From Candidatus Caenarcanales bacterium (GTDB taxonomy: Bacteria > Cyanobacteriota > Vampirovibrionia > Caenarcaniphilales > Caenarcanaceae), in contig JASJDU010000019.1 of NCBI GenBank assembly GCA_030065015.1, forward strand, positions 20,206 through 84,205: a DNA stretch of 64,000 bases. The letters are read 5' to 3'. Shown here piece after piece: positions 10,401 through 18,610 of this stretch. The notes under the pieces are model-generated. The model did no database searches, was not told the origin of the DNA, and saw only the letters and a program-made list of their open reading frames with translations. Both the position numbers and the translations under genes were made by a program. Positions within the stretch are counted from its first letter, which is position 1; the number at the start of each line of letters is the position of its first letter.

Positions 10401-12025
10401 TTCTCCTTATCAAGCTCAATCGCTCTATTGTAGGCATCTATTGCTTCTTGCTTACGTTCAACAGCCACCAAAGCTTTGGCATAATTACTCCAAGCAGAAG
10501 GGTTACTGGGGGAATTTTCTGTTGCTTTTGTTAAAAGATAAAGTGCATCCTCATACCTTTCTTGAGTTCCATAGAGACTAGCAAGCAAAAACAAATGATT
10601 AACATCATCAGGAGCTATTTCACAAGCTCGTCTATAATTTTCTTCTGCTAACTCGAAATTGTGGTTAGCTTCTTCAACTTGGCCTAAGAAAGAATATGCT
10701 TCTGGATTTTCTTTATCTAATTTTAACGCTTCTTCGATTGAGTCTTTCGTATTTTGGTAATCCTTCAACTTTGCATAGTCTTTAGCTATTTTTAGCCATT
10801 CTGAAATCTCATTAGCTAATGACTCATTGCTGTCTGTTGATTCCGCTTCAAACTTTATTTTGTTTAAATCAACTGTTTCTTTCGGTCTGTCAAACTTTGA
10901 TGGGGGAAAAGCTGGGCCAGTTGATGGTGCATATACAGGGATTGATACAATCTCTTCTTGCTCTTCCTGAGAGCCTCCTTTTAATGATGATCCGTCCTGA
11001 AATATACCTGGCCGAAGGATCCAAGATTCATCTCTTCCCGTTTGAATTGTTAAACATCCTGGAGCTCTTTCTTCATCCCATTCTACTAGATTTTCAGTTG
11101 CTTTTGGATAGCCTAAGTCTATTCCTGTTTTTCTTCTTACTCCATCCCTTATATCATTGATTGCTGGCATGGTAGAGGTTAGAGACAGCAACTTATAATT
11201 TGTTAAAAGTGCTTTTGTATCCGTCTGAGCTACATTCTCCGGATAAGTTAGCCCAGGAAGCTTTTCATCAAGTAATCTGTAAAATTCTCTTGCGAAACCA
11301 TTTATTTTTTTTATTTCGGGGGTATTTGGCACATAAGCTAGCATTTCTGATATTGCCCTAACCGTCTGGATTTCGTGCCTTAATCTATGAACTCGTAAAT
11401 CTGCTTCAAGTAAACTCTTGTTTGCCGGCTTTGATATTGTTCCACTCAAGATCTTGTATGAATCATAGAAGTGAGTATCTACCATTGCAAGATATCTCAA
11501 AGCTGACTCGTATCCGACCTTGAACCCTGTTTCTCTCAAATGGTTAACGGCTTCTATTAATTTCTGCGCCTTTTCATTTTCAGAAAGTTCTGGATCTTTA
11601 GCAATAACCTGTCTAGTTAAACCATCTGGAAGAGGATCTAACTTCTTACCCACTGATCCCCAAAAATTCCTCAGAAATACAATCACATCTCTTATGGTGT
11701 TTCTATTTCGGGGATCTGAAGGACTTAAACTCTCACCTCTAAAAAACAAATTCATAAGAGAAGAGAGTCTAATTTCTCTGGTTCCATCTATTTCTCTCAT
11801 TAGTTCTAGTAGAAAAGATAGATCAACTCCCTCAAACCCTGGTATTGTCCGGTCTTCCAATGGCGAACCAGCTATTAATCCTGGAACTACATTGGCAGGT
11901 ATATTTGCGGCATAAGCGTTCTCTTTTCTACCTATTTCATGCCTTATAATTTTCTGATTGTCTGCGAGTTTATCATTGTAAGGAAAAGGCTTTATTAATA
12001 ATGTTTTCTTACTTATAACAGTCAT
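7493..12025 (-). CDS. Giant tetratricopeptide-repeat protein (1510 residues)
   Basis: Residues about 400-950 form a near-continuous array of some 15 TPR units, for example PEAYSFLGQVEEANHNFELA and AWSNYAKALVAVERKQEAI. Such arrays are protein-binding superhelices. The first 400 residues and about 950-1430 have no recognised fold. One more TPR-like helix pair lies near the C-terminus (about 1455-1490). No signal peptide or membrane helix is seen, so the protein is probably cytoplasmic. The C-terminal region shares the short string VDKVREELN with the downstream helicase. The two genes are 50 nt apart on the same strand and likely co-transcribed. The ATG start is followed by MTVISKKTLLIKPF, resembling leaders on other unknown proteins here. 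Function is unknown; a scaffold for the helicase is one guess. Confidence 0.78.
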   Translation of the reverse strand: MTVISKKTLLIKPFPYNDKLADNQKIIRHEIGRKENAYAANIPANVVPGLIAGSPLEDRTIPGFEGVDLSFLLELMREIDGTREIRLSSLMNLFFRGESLSPSDPRNRNTIRDVIVFLRNFWGSVGKKLDPLPDGLTRQVIAKDPELSENEKAQKLIEAVNHLRETGFKVGYESALRYLAMVDTHFYDSYKILSGTISKPANKSLLEADLRVHRLRHEIQTVRAISEMLAYVPNTPEIKKINGFAREFYRLLDEKLPGLTYPENVAQTDTKALLTNYKLLSLTSTMPAINDIRDGVRRKTGIDLGYPKATENLVEWDEERAPGCLTIQTGRDESWILRPGIFQDGSSLKGGSQEEQEEIVSIPVYAPSTGPAFPPSKFDRPKETVDLNKIKFEAESTDSNESLANEISEWLKIAKDYAKLKDYQNTKDSIEEALKLDKENPEAYSFLGQVEEANHNFELAEENYRRACEIAPDDVNHLFLLASLYGTQERYEDALYLLTKATENSPSNPSAWSNYAKALVAVERKQEAIDAYNRAIELDKENFCEWRELVSLYSDFKDADNTLKALLQSIKKDRLDLEELASSNLLIARLYEVKGSVEKAQTHLKNALDLSEVVANADDKATLFGSAATIYKNIGFYDKAIELFNKAIALNRQDASLHDHLGQSYLAQKNYREAVRSYERAIGYSDLPTYVQYSDLGIAYQANKQYKKAVDSFQKALEINPQQSDKIKDHENLGFCYWKLDKFEEAAEQYKEVFKLEPENKQALTNMFIFYHNANKLDRAANFLESFVQENPENAEAHFTLARVYYHQKRPSLAHSSAKKALELEPNNSEYALKAANFYVKEKNYLEAHKILLRAMLNIPNDAEITGQFGANWLKLGRIQEAVKHLEKSIELNPQSDSVNEYRFDLGNAYIKNESWQQALEQFQIVEKNLGGNNDDYSKNAVKQCQQKIKLCQQSLSVTSSNNETPKNLLLPEVLREGNHLQEVNSDLFHGSFEKLEGTALSKTPIYNLFNLCQSERNDLLKGVIGSSKGSGRERLEKLKELGIQQDEIIKEIKSTFHIKDEKELLTWEVLRYKVPDEASVISQYIREELQKGNPTLNNLINPDELIEVTAFKSFLKAIIKSEVTTGKNVPRKQLITYSEKGTETEVAGLHVGTLMDHLENDNFYFLCLLIDKANCELMWDAHIHGLINPPAKTKATTANEGFGLNTSRKKSYKEVCTSINAVGKNKKKVDKVREELNQTALPTPVLDVLLEEDPQKLYKEYKGTSKIQPFFLINPKSNPSSTLLITYEQMENYLTKVLGTDFLAEAKETKIADTNPFSSVESEDPGQNTKAAGNLFTNALVGVSNTARAGMDRLNELVSLGNFKSAASKEDWITAKKEFDKIFRGDHVLMHNAKASELAFENQTEIIKLNTYRSNMMRVLMFNAIRDNNHELANKLIDYTLGISPQAEPLHIVYSDISQACRILGRREDAIKYLRKVDELKPGFVDKEASDLDPDGSLRKIIRDSSNDS

Positions 12026-12466
12026 TCAATTCAACCCCAAATCAGTGTGAAATTTATTTGATTTTTTTTAATACATTTGTTTTATGTAATTACTATTACT
12101 TGTATCACATTACCGTCAAAGTTAACAACAAATTAAGGCCAAATCGTCCTTTGTATACTTGGAGTTTTGTTGAAAGTCAAAACCATTTAGACGAATACTC
12201 AGTCTATATTTCAGTGCTAATGAGCTCTATTGGAAGGGTACACCTGGAGATCACTAACACAATTTCAACAACATTCAAATGCGTTAATATTCGTGACAAA
12301 TTTCAATTGTCAAAAATCCTGAAAGAAACCTGGTAATGAAGGATGGCACCATTCGAAGTTGCCATTAACCCTTCAAGAAGCCAAAGGCTAGTCTTTATTA
12401 TGCTAATCTCGCATGAATTTTTAAAAAAGCGTATTCTTGGAAACAAAGTTTAAAAATGGAAACCCT
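12026..12466. other. Non-coding or decayed stretch upstream of the TPR gene
   Basis: About 440 bases without a gene I can support. It should contain the promoter of the minus-strand TPR gene, but no convincing -35/-10 pair stands out. An open frame at 12058-12336 has a TTG start, no ribosome site and an unconvincing composition. A small AGCC-AAA-GGCT hairpin followed by a short T-rich tract lies near 12380-12400. Because the next 560 bases are a broken gene, this stretch may also be degraded coding DNA. Confidence 0.4.
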
Positions 12467-13026
12467 ATGGCAACACTTCAAGTTGTTTACAAAAAAGCGC
12501 TTTTCAATTTAGCTTCCTAGACAATAGCCTGAATAAAGATTTTAGTTATGGCAGCATATATTTTCACATTCTGAAAACCTGGATGAGTTTGCCCCCAGTG
12601 GCGATACAAAAGTGGAGGAGCCTGCAAAAGCAAAAGCGTACTTCGACAAAATCCCCTTCTTGCAATCTCACTATAAGAGACGGGAGATAGAAGTTGAAGG
12701 AATAAAATCTAAGAATACTTTTTCACAGAAAGATTTACAAATCCTAATATTCCAACAATGCTTATGGATTTCCAACACCAACTAATTTTGAGCTTTATCA
12801 ATTAGAGGTTCAAAAGGATAAAAGAACTACTTACAAATTTTTGCCAATTAGTTTCTGTCCAAATGAGCGTATTGATTTTATTGCGGAGTTTGTTATGCCT
12901 GGTGTTTATAAACTCAATTGGACTAACTCACCCTGTAATAGAAAATTCAAGGAACTTCCCCTTGGAGAATATTTACTGAGACAGACTGGAAGTGATATTG
13001 GCTACACTTTTAGGATTGGTAATTGA
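12467..13026 (+). pseudogene. Multiply frameshifted gene remnant, about 180 codons, family unknown
   Basis: Coding-like sequence continues through several frames. Frame A begins at an ATG at 12467 (MATLQVVYKKALFNLAS, then TAG). Frame B covers about 12510-12570 (SFLDNSLNKDFSYGSIYF). Frame C covers about 12570-12720 (SENLDEFAPSGDTKVEEP through KAYFDKIPFLQSHYKRREIE to KDLQI). Frame D covers 12748-13026 (NAYGFPTPTNFELYQLEV through FLPISFCPNERIDFIAEF to YTFRIGN, then TGA). Each piece has normal amino-acid composition and they abut, which points to one ancestral protein with at least three frame changes. GGAAA lies just upstream of the ATG. I do not recognise the family. Sequencing error could explain one shift but hardly three. 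Confidence 0.6.
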
Positions 13027-13141
13027 TAGCTTAGGTTACTGCAAAGGTTTCAAAAAAGTTAAATTACAAAAGCAATACACTCTTGATAGGATGTACCTTC
13101 TTCAATAAGACATATCACTAACTCTATAAAGATACTTAGTT

Positions 13142-13495
13142 ATGGAAATTAAAACACTCTGGAAAATAAAAAACTATAGCTCCAAACTGTTATCTCATTT
13201 CTATTATAATCGAAGACTAAATAGATCAAAAAATTTCAGATGTCGCATAAAGAAAACTTTACCCGGTGAATCTATTAAACCCATTTCATTCAGAAGTAAT
13301 GAAACAATCCAAATAATAAATGCATATCTTCAGAAACTTGCAATAACTTATATAAAAAATCCTGAGCAAATCAAACCTTGGATGATATTACATATAAAAA
13401 TACTTTTAGCTGAAATTGATCAAACAGAAGGTAATTTAGCTGAAATTGTAATTGGAATAAGAAAGCAAATTCAATATTTCACTAAACGTAAGTAA
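13142..13495 (+). CDS. Hypothetical basic protein, 117 residues
   Basis: An ATG frame of 117 codons encoding a Lys/Arg/Ile-rich protein with no signal peptide, membrane helix or motif I recognise. The N-terminal 60 residues are strongly basic (RRLNRSKNFRCRIKK). The C-terminal half looks helical (MILHIKILLAEIDQTEGNLA). It follows the pseudogene on the same strand, 115 nt away. It may be a surviving gene of a decaying accessory patch. No clear Shine-Dalgarno is seen, which lowers confidence. Confidence 0.45.
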   Translation: MEIKTLWKIKNYSSKLLSHFYYNRRLNRSKNFRCRIKKTLPGESIKPISFRSNETIQIINAYLQKLAITYIKNPEQIKPWMILHIKILLAEIDQTEGNLAEIVIGIRKQIQYFTKRK

Positions 13496-13836
13496 TTAAC
13501 TTTATTTAATTAGTAAAGAGTTTGATCGAGACCTTCTGTACAGGGCTTTCATTGATGAGGAAACGATTCAAAAAGCTGAAAATTAAGATATATATTCAAA
13601 AAAGATTCACAAACATTTTTGTTTTCAATGAAGGATTTGGTCTCAGTGCTCTATGAACAACGGTGGAATATGAGCAAAGAGACAAAACCCTTTATTTAAG
13701 TTTGCAAATAAAAGTTTTCTTCAAAAAGAACAACTTTAGTCTTCATTAAAAACTTAATTTCTATCAACTTAAGCAATTGCTAATTGTTCATAGAGATTAT
13801 TTCGCTGAGCATAAATACAAGAAGGTTTTTGCAGCA
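13496..13836. other. Gap with possible coding remnants
   Basis: About 340 bases with no gene I can support. Two short stop-bounded stretches look protein-like: KEFDRDLLYRAFIDEETIQ ending in TAA near 13586, and an overlapping basic frame ending near 13655. Neither has a start codon with a ribosome site. I read this as continuing decay of the 12.4-14 kb patch. Confidence 0.35.
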
Positions 13837-14055
13837 ATGAAAACCTCTCTTTATTCATTTCTACTTATTAATTTAAATCCTAAAAACGACCCTAAAACAA
13901 CTTGGAGCAATAAATACATTATGAACACTGAAGTTTTCAACTGGTTGGTCATTGTAACTCTTCTAGGAGTGGGTTCTTTCCTTTTTATAGATTCTGGCCG
14001 CCAGGTTGTGAGTCATGAGAAGACAACAATGCCAATACTAGTAAAACAACTCTAA
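13837..14055 (+). CDS. Small single-pass membrane protein (72 residues, start uncertain)
   Basis: The open frame runs to a TAA at 14053-14055. It contains one strong hydrophobic segment (FNWLVIVTLLGVGSFLFI) followed by a polar tail with Lys, Gln and His. ATG starts are possible at 13837 (GAAGG 11 nt upstream) or 13921 (44 residues, GGAG 13 nt upstream); a TTG at 13777 would add 20 residues. The shortest form is the one best supported by composition. I do not recognise it. It is convergent with murB, with 31 nt between the ends. Confidence 0.4.
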   Translation: MKTSLYSFLLINLNPKNDPKTTWSNKYIMNTEVFNWLVIVTLLGVGSFLFIDSGRQVVSHEKTTMPILVKQL

Positions 14056-14086
14056 AGAGTGAATCCTTAAATTGAGTTCCAAAAGC

Positions 14087-15049
14087 CTAAGAAACTTGGC
14101 CAAAGAGTTGGTACTTAGACATGTTCACCAACTCTTTATCTCTAATACCAGGGTGTAACCAAATTACCTTTTCTTCATCTGTAAAATTACCCATTCCATA
14201 AACTTCCGGCTGAAGCCATATATTTTTTGTGTTCCAAGCTTTTAATTGAATTCTGCTAATTAAATGAATAATTTGATCCGAAGTTGCACCCTGAGAATTC
14301 AAGATGAAATTCGCATGAATGTTGGATATTTCCGCTCCTCCAAGCTTATCTCCTTTAAAGCCCATTTCATCTATTAAACGGCCAGCAGGACTCGCCATCG
14401 AAGGATTACGAAAGATACATCCAGAAGAAAAGCCCTTCGGTTGAGAAACAGTTCTTTGACGACGATATTGCTTCATTTTGTCCATTATTTGGTCTGGCAT
14501 ACCATCACTAAGTCTAAACTTAGCTTCAACTATTACATGACGATTAGGATCAATGTTCGATGAGCGATAACCAAAATCAAACTGGCTTGCCGTTAAAGAA
14601 AGAACTTGACCTTTATGAGTATCTATTAATGTAACTTTTTCCAATATGTTGGAAGTCCAATGACCATGAGCACCAGCATTCATTACAACAGCCCCACCGA
14701 TTGAGCCTGGAATGCCTTCCATAAATTCACATCCGCTGAGTCCCATATGAGCCAACTGACCGGCCAATTTAGGGAGTCTAGCACCAGCACCAACAACAAC
14801 GGCATCTGGAGAAACGCGGTTCACCCAATCCATCTCAGAAGTTGAAATTACCGCACCACCAACGCCTTGAGACGACACCAACAGATTAGATCCACCACCC
14901 AGCATGGACCATTTAATTCCTCGATCTTGCAACTCAACCAATAAAGAGATTAGCTCTTCTGGGGTGCTTGGAAAAAACAATTTATCAGCTCTCCCACCAA
15001 TTCGGAGAGTGGTTAAATCTTTAATACTTGCTTGTTCTATTATGTGCAT
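14087..15049 (-). CDS. murB: UDP-N-acetylenolpyruvoylglucosamine reductase
   Basis: Cytoplasmic FAD enzyme that reduces UDP-GlcNAc-enolpyruvate with NADPH to UDP-MurNAc in peptidoglycan precursor synthesis. The 320-residue protein has the FAD-binding segments LRIGGRADKLFFP (15-27), MLGGGSNLLVSS (49-60) and GIPGSIGGAVVMNAGAHG (112-129). It also has the substrate-side SSGCIFRNP (208-216), with cysteine where the E. coli enzyme has its proton-donor serine, and the terminal PEVYGMG glutamate motif. The YRSSNI segment (161-166) fits the type II MurB family. It lies 62 nt downstream of murC on the same strand, a common pairing, so the two are probably co-transcribed. Confidence 0.95.
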   Translation of the reverse strand: MHIIEQASIKDLTTLRIGGRADKLFFPSTPEELISLLVELQDRGIKWSMLGGGSNLLVSSQGVGGAVISTSEMDWVNRVSPDAVVVGAGARLPKLAGQLAHMGLSGCEFMEGIPGSIGGAVVMNAGAHGHWTSNILEKVTLIDTHKGQVLSLTASQFDFGYRSSNIDPNRHVIVEAKFRLSDGMPDQIMDKMKQYRRQRTVSQPKGFSSGCIFRNPSMASPAGRLIDEMGFKGDKLGGAEISNIHANFILNSQGATSDQIIHLISRIQLKAWNTKNIWLQPEVYGMGNFTDEEKVIWLHPGIRDKELVNMSKYQLFGQVS

Positions 15050-15111
15050 TTCTTTATGCTAGTTTTGTACCACAAACCTTGAGTCTTTAGCTTTGAGCAA
15101 ATGACAATGTG

Positions 15112-16587
15112 TTAGTTTAGACGCAAATTCGTTAATAGTGTTTCCCGAATGTAAGTAATGTTACCCGCCCCCAAAATCAAGATTAAATCATTATTTTCAG
15201 CTATTGCCGATACGGGATTAATTAAATTCTCTGGGGATCCACCAACGTATGTTAAGTCTTTGTGATTAATTTGTTTCGCTAAGTTTGCTGAATCAATACC
15301 CGGAATGGGTTCTCCTCTTGCAATGTACAGATCGTTTAAGAAAACGGTGTCAGCTTCATCAAAACAACTTAAAAATCCACTCCATTGATCTCTTAAACGA
15401 GTCGGAAGATGGGGCTGAAATAAAACAATTAATTTACCTTTTTTCTCATTTAGTCCCAACTGCTTTTGATTCAAATACTCTTTTCCAGCGCTGATTGCGG
15501 CTTTAACTTCTGATGGATGATGAGCATAATCATCAACAATGCTTATTCCATTTTTTGTCTCTCCCACAAACTCAAACCTTCGGTATATCCCAGGGAAGTC
15601 GTTCAGTAGTTTAACAGCGTCTTTCGCTTCAATACCAAGCTGCTTGGCACAAGCAATAGCAGCAATGGCATTTAAACAATTGTGCTTACCAGGAGCATTA
15701 TTTATAGGTGGAATCTTTATCGCATTCTCTTCGCTATCACTAATAAAGATTAAAGAGTTCTCATCCTTGAATGTAACAGAGAAGTCGAGGGAAATTTGTT
15801 CACTCCTTAATCCATATGATATTGACTGTTTTTTTCTCAAAGCCTTACTCAACCAAGGATGATCTAAAAGTGGATCTGAATAATTCAACAACTCTTCAGC
15901 TGATGGATAAGCAAAAACAGTTTTTTCAGATTTTTCAATAAACTCAATAAACTTGCTAATTTGCACTGCAAAGGAATTGTCGTAGTTTTCTAGGTGGTCT
16001 GCTTCTATAGAAGTGATTAAGCCAATAAAAGGGGTACTTTTTAAAAAACTTTGATCGCTTTCATCACCTTCGAAAACGAATATTTCGCGCTGGTAATCAT
16101 TCCAACCATAAGAGCCCAATCCATTCAATACACCTCCCAATACCCAACATGGATTTAGACCTGCTTTTTGCAATATCCATATTACTAACGCAGTTGTTGA
16201 GGTTTTCCCATGAGTACCGGAAATTACTATTTGTTTTTCAAACTGCTTTGCAATTTCTTGAAGAAGATCAGAGCGATGCCAAAGCTTTACCCCTTTATTT
16301 TTAAGATAAACATATTCTTCGTTTGATGGATTAATTGCAGTGCTAAAAACACAAGCCTCGGGCAATTCTCTATTTTTCAGCTCTAATTCAGAATGACCAA
16401 TCCATATGTCACCTCCTAAACTTCTTAATTCTTCTTGGTTTTTATTATGGCTGTTGTCCGATCCAGTAACTTTTACTCCATTTTTAAGACATATCCCTGC
16501 AAGTGGATTCATGCCTGCTCCACCAACCCCAATAAAATGAATCGAAGACGGTAACTTCAAATGGCTTTTTAACTGTTGGGAATCCAT
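15112..16587 (-). CDS. murC: UDP-N-acetylmuramate-L-alanine ligase
   Basis: ATP-dependent cytoplasmic ligase that adds L-alanine to UDP-MurNAc, the first amino-acid step of the peptidoglycan stem peptide. The 491-residue protein has the N-terminal Rossmann motif HFIGVGGAGMNPLAG (17-31), the Mur ligase P-loop GTHGKTSTT (124-132), the EADHLENY segment with the conserved His, and the DDYAHHPSEVKAA motif that begins the C-terminal domain. Length is usual for MurC. It is followed by murB and preceded by rpsT, all on the minus strand, so a rpsT-murC-murB order is possible, with a 67-nt gap before murC. Confidence 0.97.
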   Translation of the reverse strand: MDSQQLKSHLKLPSSIHFIGVGGAGMNPLAGICLKNGVKVTGSDNSHNKNQEELRSLGGDIWIGHSELELKNRELPEACVFSTAINPSNEEYVYLKNKGVKLWHRSDLLQEIAKQFEKQIVISGTHGKTSTTALVIWILQKAGLNPCWVLGGVLNGLGSYGWNDYQREIFVFEGDESDQSFLKSTPFIGLITSIEADHLENYDNSFAVQISKFIEFIEKSEKTVFAYPSAEELLNYSDPLLDHPWLSKALRKKQSISYGLRSEQISLDFSVTFKDENSLIFISDSEENAIKIPPINNAPGKHNCLNAIAAIACAKQLGIEAKDAVKLLNDFPGIYRRFEFVGETKNGISIVDDYAHHPSEVKAAISAGKEYLNQKQLGLNEKKGKLIVLFQPHLPTRLRDQWSGFLSCFDEADTVFLNDLYIARGEPIPGIDSANLAKQINHKDLTYVGGSPENLINPVSAIAENNDLILILGAGNITYIRETLLTNLRLN

Positions 16588-16654
16588 CTAAAGTCGAAAA
16601 ATAGAGAATATTATCAGAGAGTAATAAATAATAAGGAGGAAAAGGCTTATGGAA

Positions 16655-16915
16655 TTACTTCTTCAGAAGCTTTTCTTTAACTAATTTTGCAGCTTGACTC
16701 TTTAAACGGCTAGCTTTGTTGGGGTGGATAGCTTGAGGATCAACTTTATCAAGTTCTTTATATACAAGACTGAGCTGCTTAACTAACTCTTCTTCTGCTG
16801 AAAGAAGCTTAATTTTCTTGATTAATGTCTTAATCTTGGATCTTCTTGCCACATTTCTTTCTCTATTACGTCTAGAAGTTAAGATTGATTTTTTAGCTGA
16901 CTTAGTGTTTGCCAT
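16655..16915 (-). CDS. rpsT: 30S ribosomal protein S20
   Basis: Small primary 16S rRNA-binding protein of the 30S body. The 86-residue sequence begins MANTKSAKKSILTSRRNRER, the typical S20 N-terminus, continues as a Lys/Arg-rich three-helix protein and has the family's NKASRLKSQAAKLV near the C-terminus. A TATAAT-like -10 box and a short leader hairpin lie just upstream on the same strand, in the intergenic region shared with divergent rimI. Length and start are normal. Confidence 0.97.
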   Translation of the reverse strand: MANTKSAKKSILTSRRNRERNVARRSKIKTLIKKIKLLSAEEELVKQLSLVYKELDKVDPQAIHPNKASRLKSQAAKLVKEKLLKK

Positions 16916-16940
16916 TTTTGACTATTTAATAAAATTATTA

Positions 16941-16955
16941 TGGATTTTCAATCCA
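16941..16955 (-). promoter_or_regulatory. Leader hairpin in the rpsT 5' UTR
   Basis: TGGATT and AATCCA form a perfect 6-bp stem with a 3-nt loop, 26-40 nt upstream of the rpsT start and downstream of its putative -10 box. It would be in the transcript leader. Some S20 genes are autoregulated through the leader, so a control role is possible but unproven. Confidence 0.3.
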
Positions 16956-16958
16956 AAT

Positions 16959-16964
16959 ATTATA
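16959..16964 (-). promoter_or_regulatory. Putative -10 box for rpsT
   Basis: TATAAT on the minus strand, within GTGTATAATATT, about 43 nt upstream of the rpsT ATG. The matching -35 position reads TTTCTC, a poor match, so this is a -10-driven call only. Confidence 0.42.
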
Positions 16965-17024
16965 CACTCCGGCTGCATAATGAGAAAATACATAATCTAC
17001 TCAACTCCGACATCAATTTAGTTA

Positions 17025-17555
17025 ATGAAGAACCATTTCAAAATGAGCAGACTACTGTTAGAAGACTTAAACAGAGTTTGTGAGATTGAGTTGTCAGCTC
17101 AAGGAGAGAATGGGTGGAAAAGGCAGTTTTTTATAGATGAACTTAATAATCTCTATTCAAATTATTGGACCATAAGTATCCAAGATCAACTTAAGCAGGA
17201 GAATACAATTGTTGGTTTTTTGGGTTCACATATAGTTGAAGAAGAAGGATTCATAACCAATTTGGCCATAGATCCTAAATACCAAGGTTTAGGATACGGC
17301 AAGCAGCTTTTATTAAATTTTATTAACAGATTAATCTTAGAGAAAGTTAAGTTTCTGACGCTTGAAGTAAGGAAAAGTAACTTAAAAGCACAAAATTTAT
17401 ACAAAAAACTAGGGTTTGAGATTAAAGGTGTTAGAAAAAAATACTATCCTGATACAAAAGAAGACGCTCTTATAATGTCAATAGATACAATTCAGGAAGC
17501 GAACTTTCAAGCTTTTATAAAAACACTCAAAGATAAATTCAGTAATAAAGTTTGA
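17025..17555 (+). CDS. rimI: GNAT N-acetyltransferase, RimI-like
   Basis: Acetyl-CoA-dependent N-acetyltransferase of the family that acetylates the N-terminus of ribosomal protein S18. The 176-residue protein shows the GNAT core: ITNLAIDPKYQGLGYGKQLL, with the Q/R-x-x-G-x-G/A-like acetyl-CoA loop, and LEVRKSNLKAQNLYKKLGF, characteristic of RimI. It is divergent from rpsT, and the ribosomal neighbour fits the call. Another ATG lies six codons in (MSRLLLEDLNRV), and either could be the start because neither has a clear ribosome site. A different protein substrate cannot be excluded. Confidence 0.85.
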   Translation: MKNHFKMSRLLLEDLNRVCEIELSAQGENGWKRQFFIDELNNLYSNYWTISIQDQLKQENTIVGFLGSHIVEEEGFITNLAIDPKYQGLGYGKQLLLNFINRLILEKVKFLTLEVRKSNLKAQNLYKKLGFEIKGVRKKYYPDTKEDALIMSIDTIQEANFQAFIKTLKDKFSNKV

Positions 17556-17559
17556 AACC

Positions 17560-18402
17560 TTAATTTGTTCTCCTCATTTGATAAAAGCCTCTTGTAAGGT
17601 GTCTTGGTTTTCCATAAACCATAGAGAGCGTATTCACTTCAGGGGTTAAAACATCACAGGCTCTTGCAGTTGGATCCGCTCTATAATAAAGGCAATCACC
17701 TTTATTAGGGCTGTGCCCCATTAAGCCTAATACATGGCCCAGTTCATGAACTAAAGTTTGAAAACCATGATCGGTACCAAGCTTTGTATAACGAGCAGTA
17801 TTTTCTACATTAAAATAATCAGAGGCTATTGTAATTTGGGCGTGGTGAATAATATATTCTGGGACTTCTCGTCCTAAAATATTAAAAGTTCTTCCCTTGT
17901 AAGATACATCCGGTCCGGCTTCTCCCATTCGGTTTTTCTCAGAAGCAGTAGCTACCTTTATATAGATATCAGCCTTTTTAGGGTTATTAGTTTCTCTAAA
18001 AGAGAATAAATTTTTTGTTTTGCGTCCCCAGAAATTAAAGGCTTTCCTTATTTTACTTTTAGAGAGTCTTCGAGAAGCTGTTCGATCAATATAGTAGCTC
18101 AGATCTGGTTTATTCCAGCGAAATACTCTTCCATCCTCAGATAGCATATGCTCAAAAAAGTTTTGATATTTGCTTCCATCAATTTTATTAGGGTCTATGG
18201 GATCCGAGGCAAAGGTAGAAACTAAAGAGTTAGATAAAACCAATTTATCCGCTTCTTTTCTCTTAAAAGTGTTGTCTTTTTGTTTCTGAGACTTATAATC
18301 TCGAATTACCAGTTCCATTTCCCCAGTTTTGTCTTTCATTTTAAAGATTAGAAAGACTATAGCCCCAAGGAAAATGATTACCGTAAAGAGAATACCCTTC
18401 AT
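17560..18402 (-). CDS. Membrane-anchored matrixin-like zinc metalloprotease
   Basis: An N-terminal hydrophobic segment (about residues 3-20) would export and probably anchor the protein. The mature part has the metzincin zinc site HELGHVLGLMGH (219-230) and a likely Met-turn at M261 (TLSMVYG). Family knowledge: three His bind zinc and the Glu activates water for peptide cleavage. The domain before it (KIRKAFNFWG, then KKADIYIKVA) matches the usual matrixin layout. A Cys pair around 237-249 could form a disulfide. It is convergent with rimI (4 nt apart). The substrate is unknown; it could act on envelope or external proteins. Confidence 0.8.
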   Translation of the reverse strand: MKGILFTVIIFLGAIVFLIFKMKDKTGEMELVIRDYKSQKQKDNTFKRKEADKLVLSNSLVSTFASDPIDPNKIDGSKYQNFFEHMLSEDGRVFRWNKPDLSYYIDRTASRRLSKSKIRKAFNFWGRKTKNLFSFRETNNPKKADIYIKVATASEKNRMGEAGPDVSYKGRTFNILGREVPEYIIHHAQITIASDYFNVENTARYTKLGTDHGFQTLVHELGHVLGLMGHSPNKGDCLYYRADPTARACDVLTPEVNTLSMVYGKPRHLTRGFYQMRRTN

Positions 18403-18610
18403 AAGCTTTCTGAATTTCTTACAAGCTTATTAAGCCCCAAATATATTTTGAGGAAACTTTAAGAACTGAACTATTAACAAGTCTTTTAGATTCGATAAAT
18501 AAGAAATCTAGACGCAATCCAAAATAGATTTATCAACAACCAATCTATTTAATCTTAGTTTCTAAGAAAACCCTCTCTTTTACAAAAGAAACACTTTTAA
18601 GTATTCTTAA

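Noticed and set aside
12058-12336. Open frame of 92 codons with a TTG start upstream of the TPR gene
   Set aside because: No ribosome site, unbalanced composition, and it lies in the decayed region; nothing supports translation.
13500-13660. Short protein-like frames in the gap after 13495
   Set aside because: No start codon with ribosome site and fewer than 50 codons; recorded only as possible remnants.
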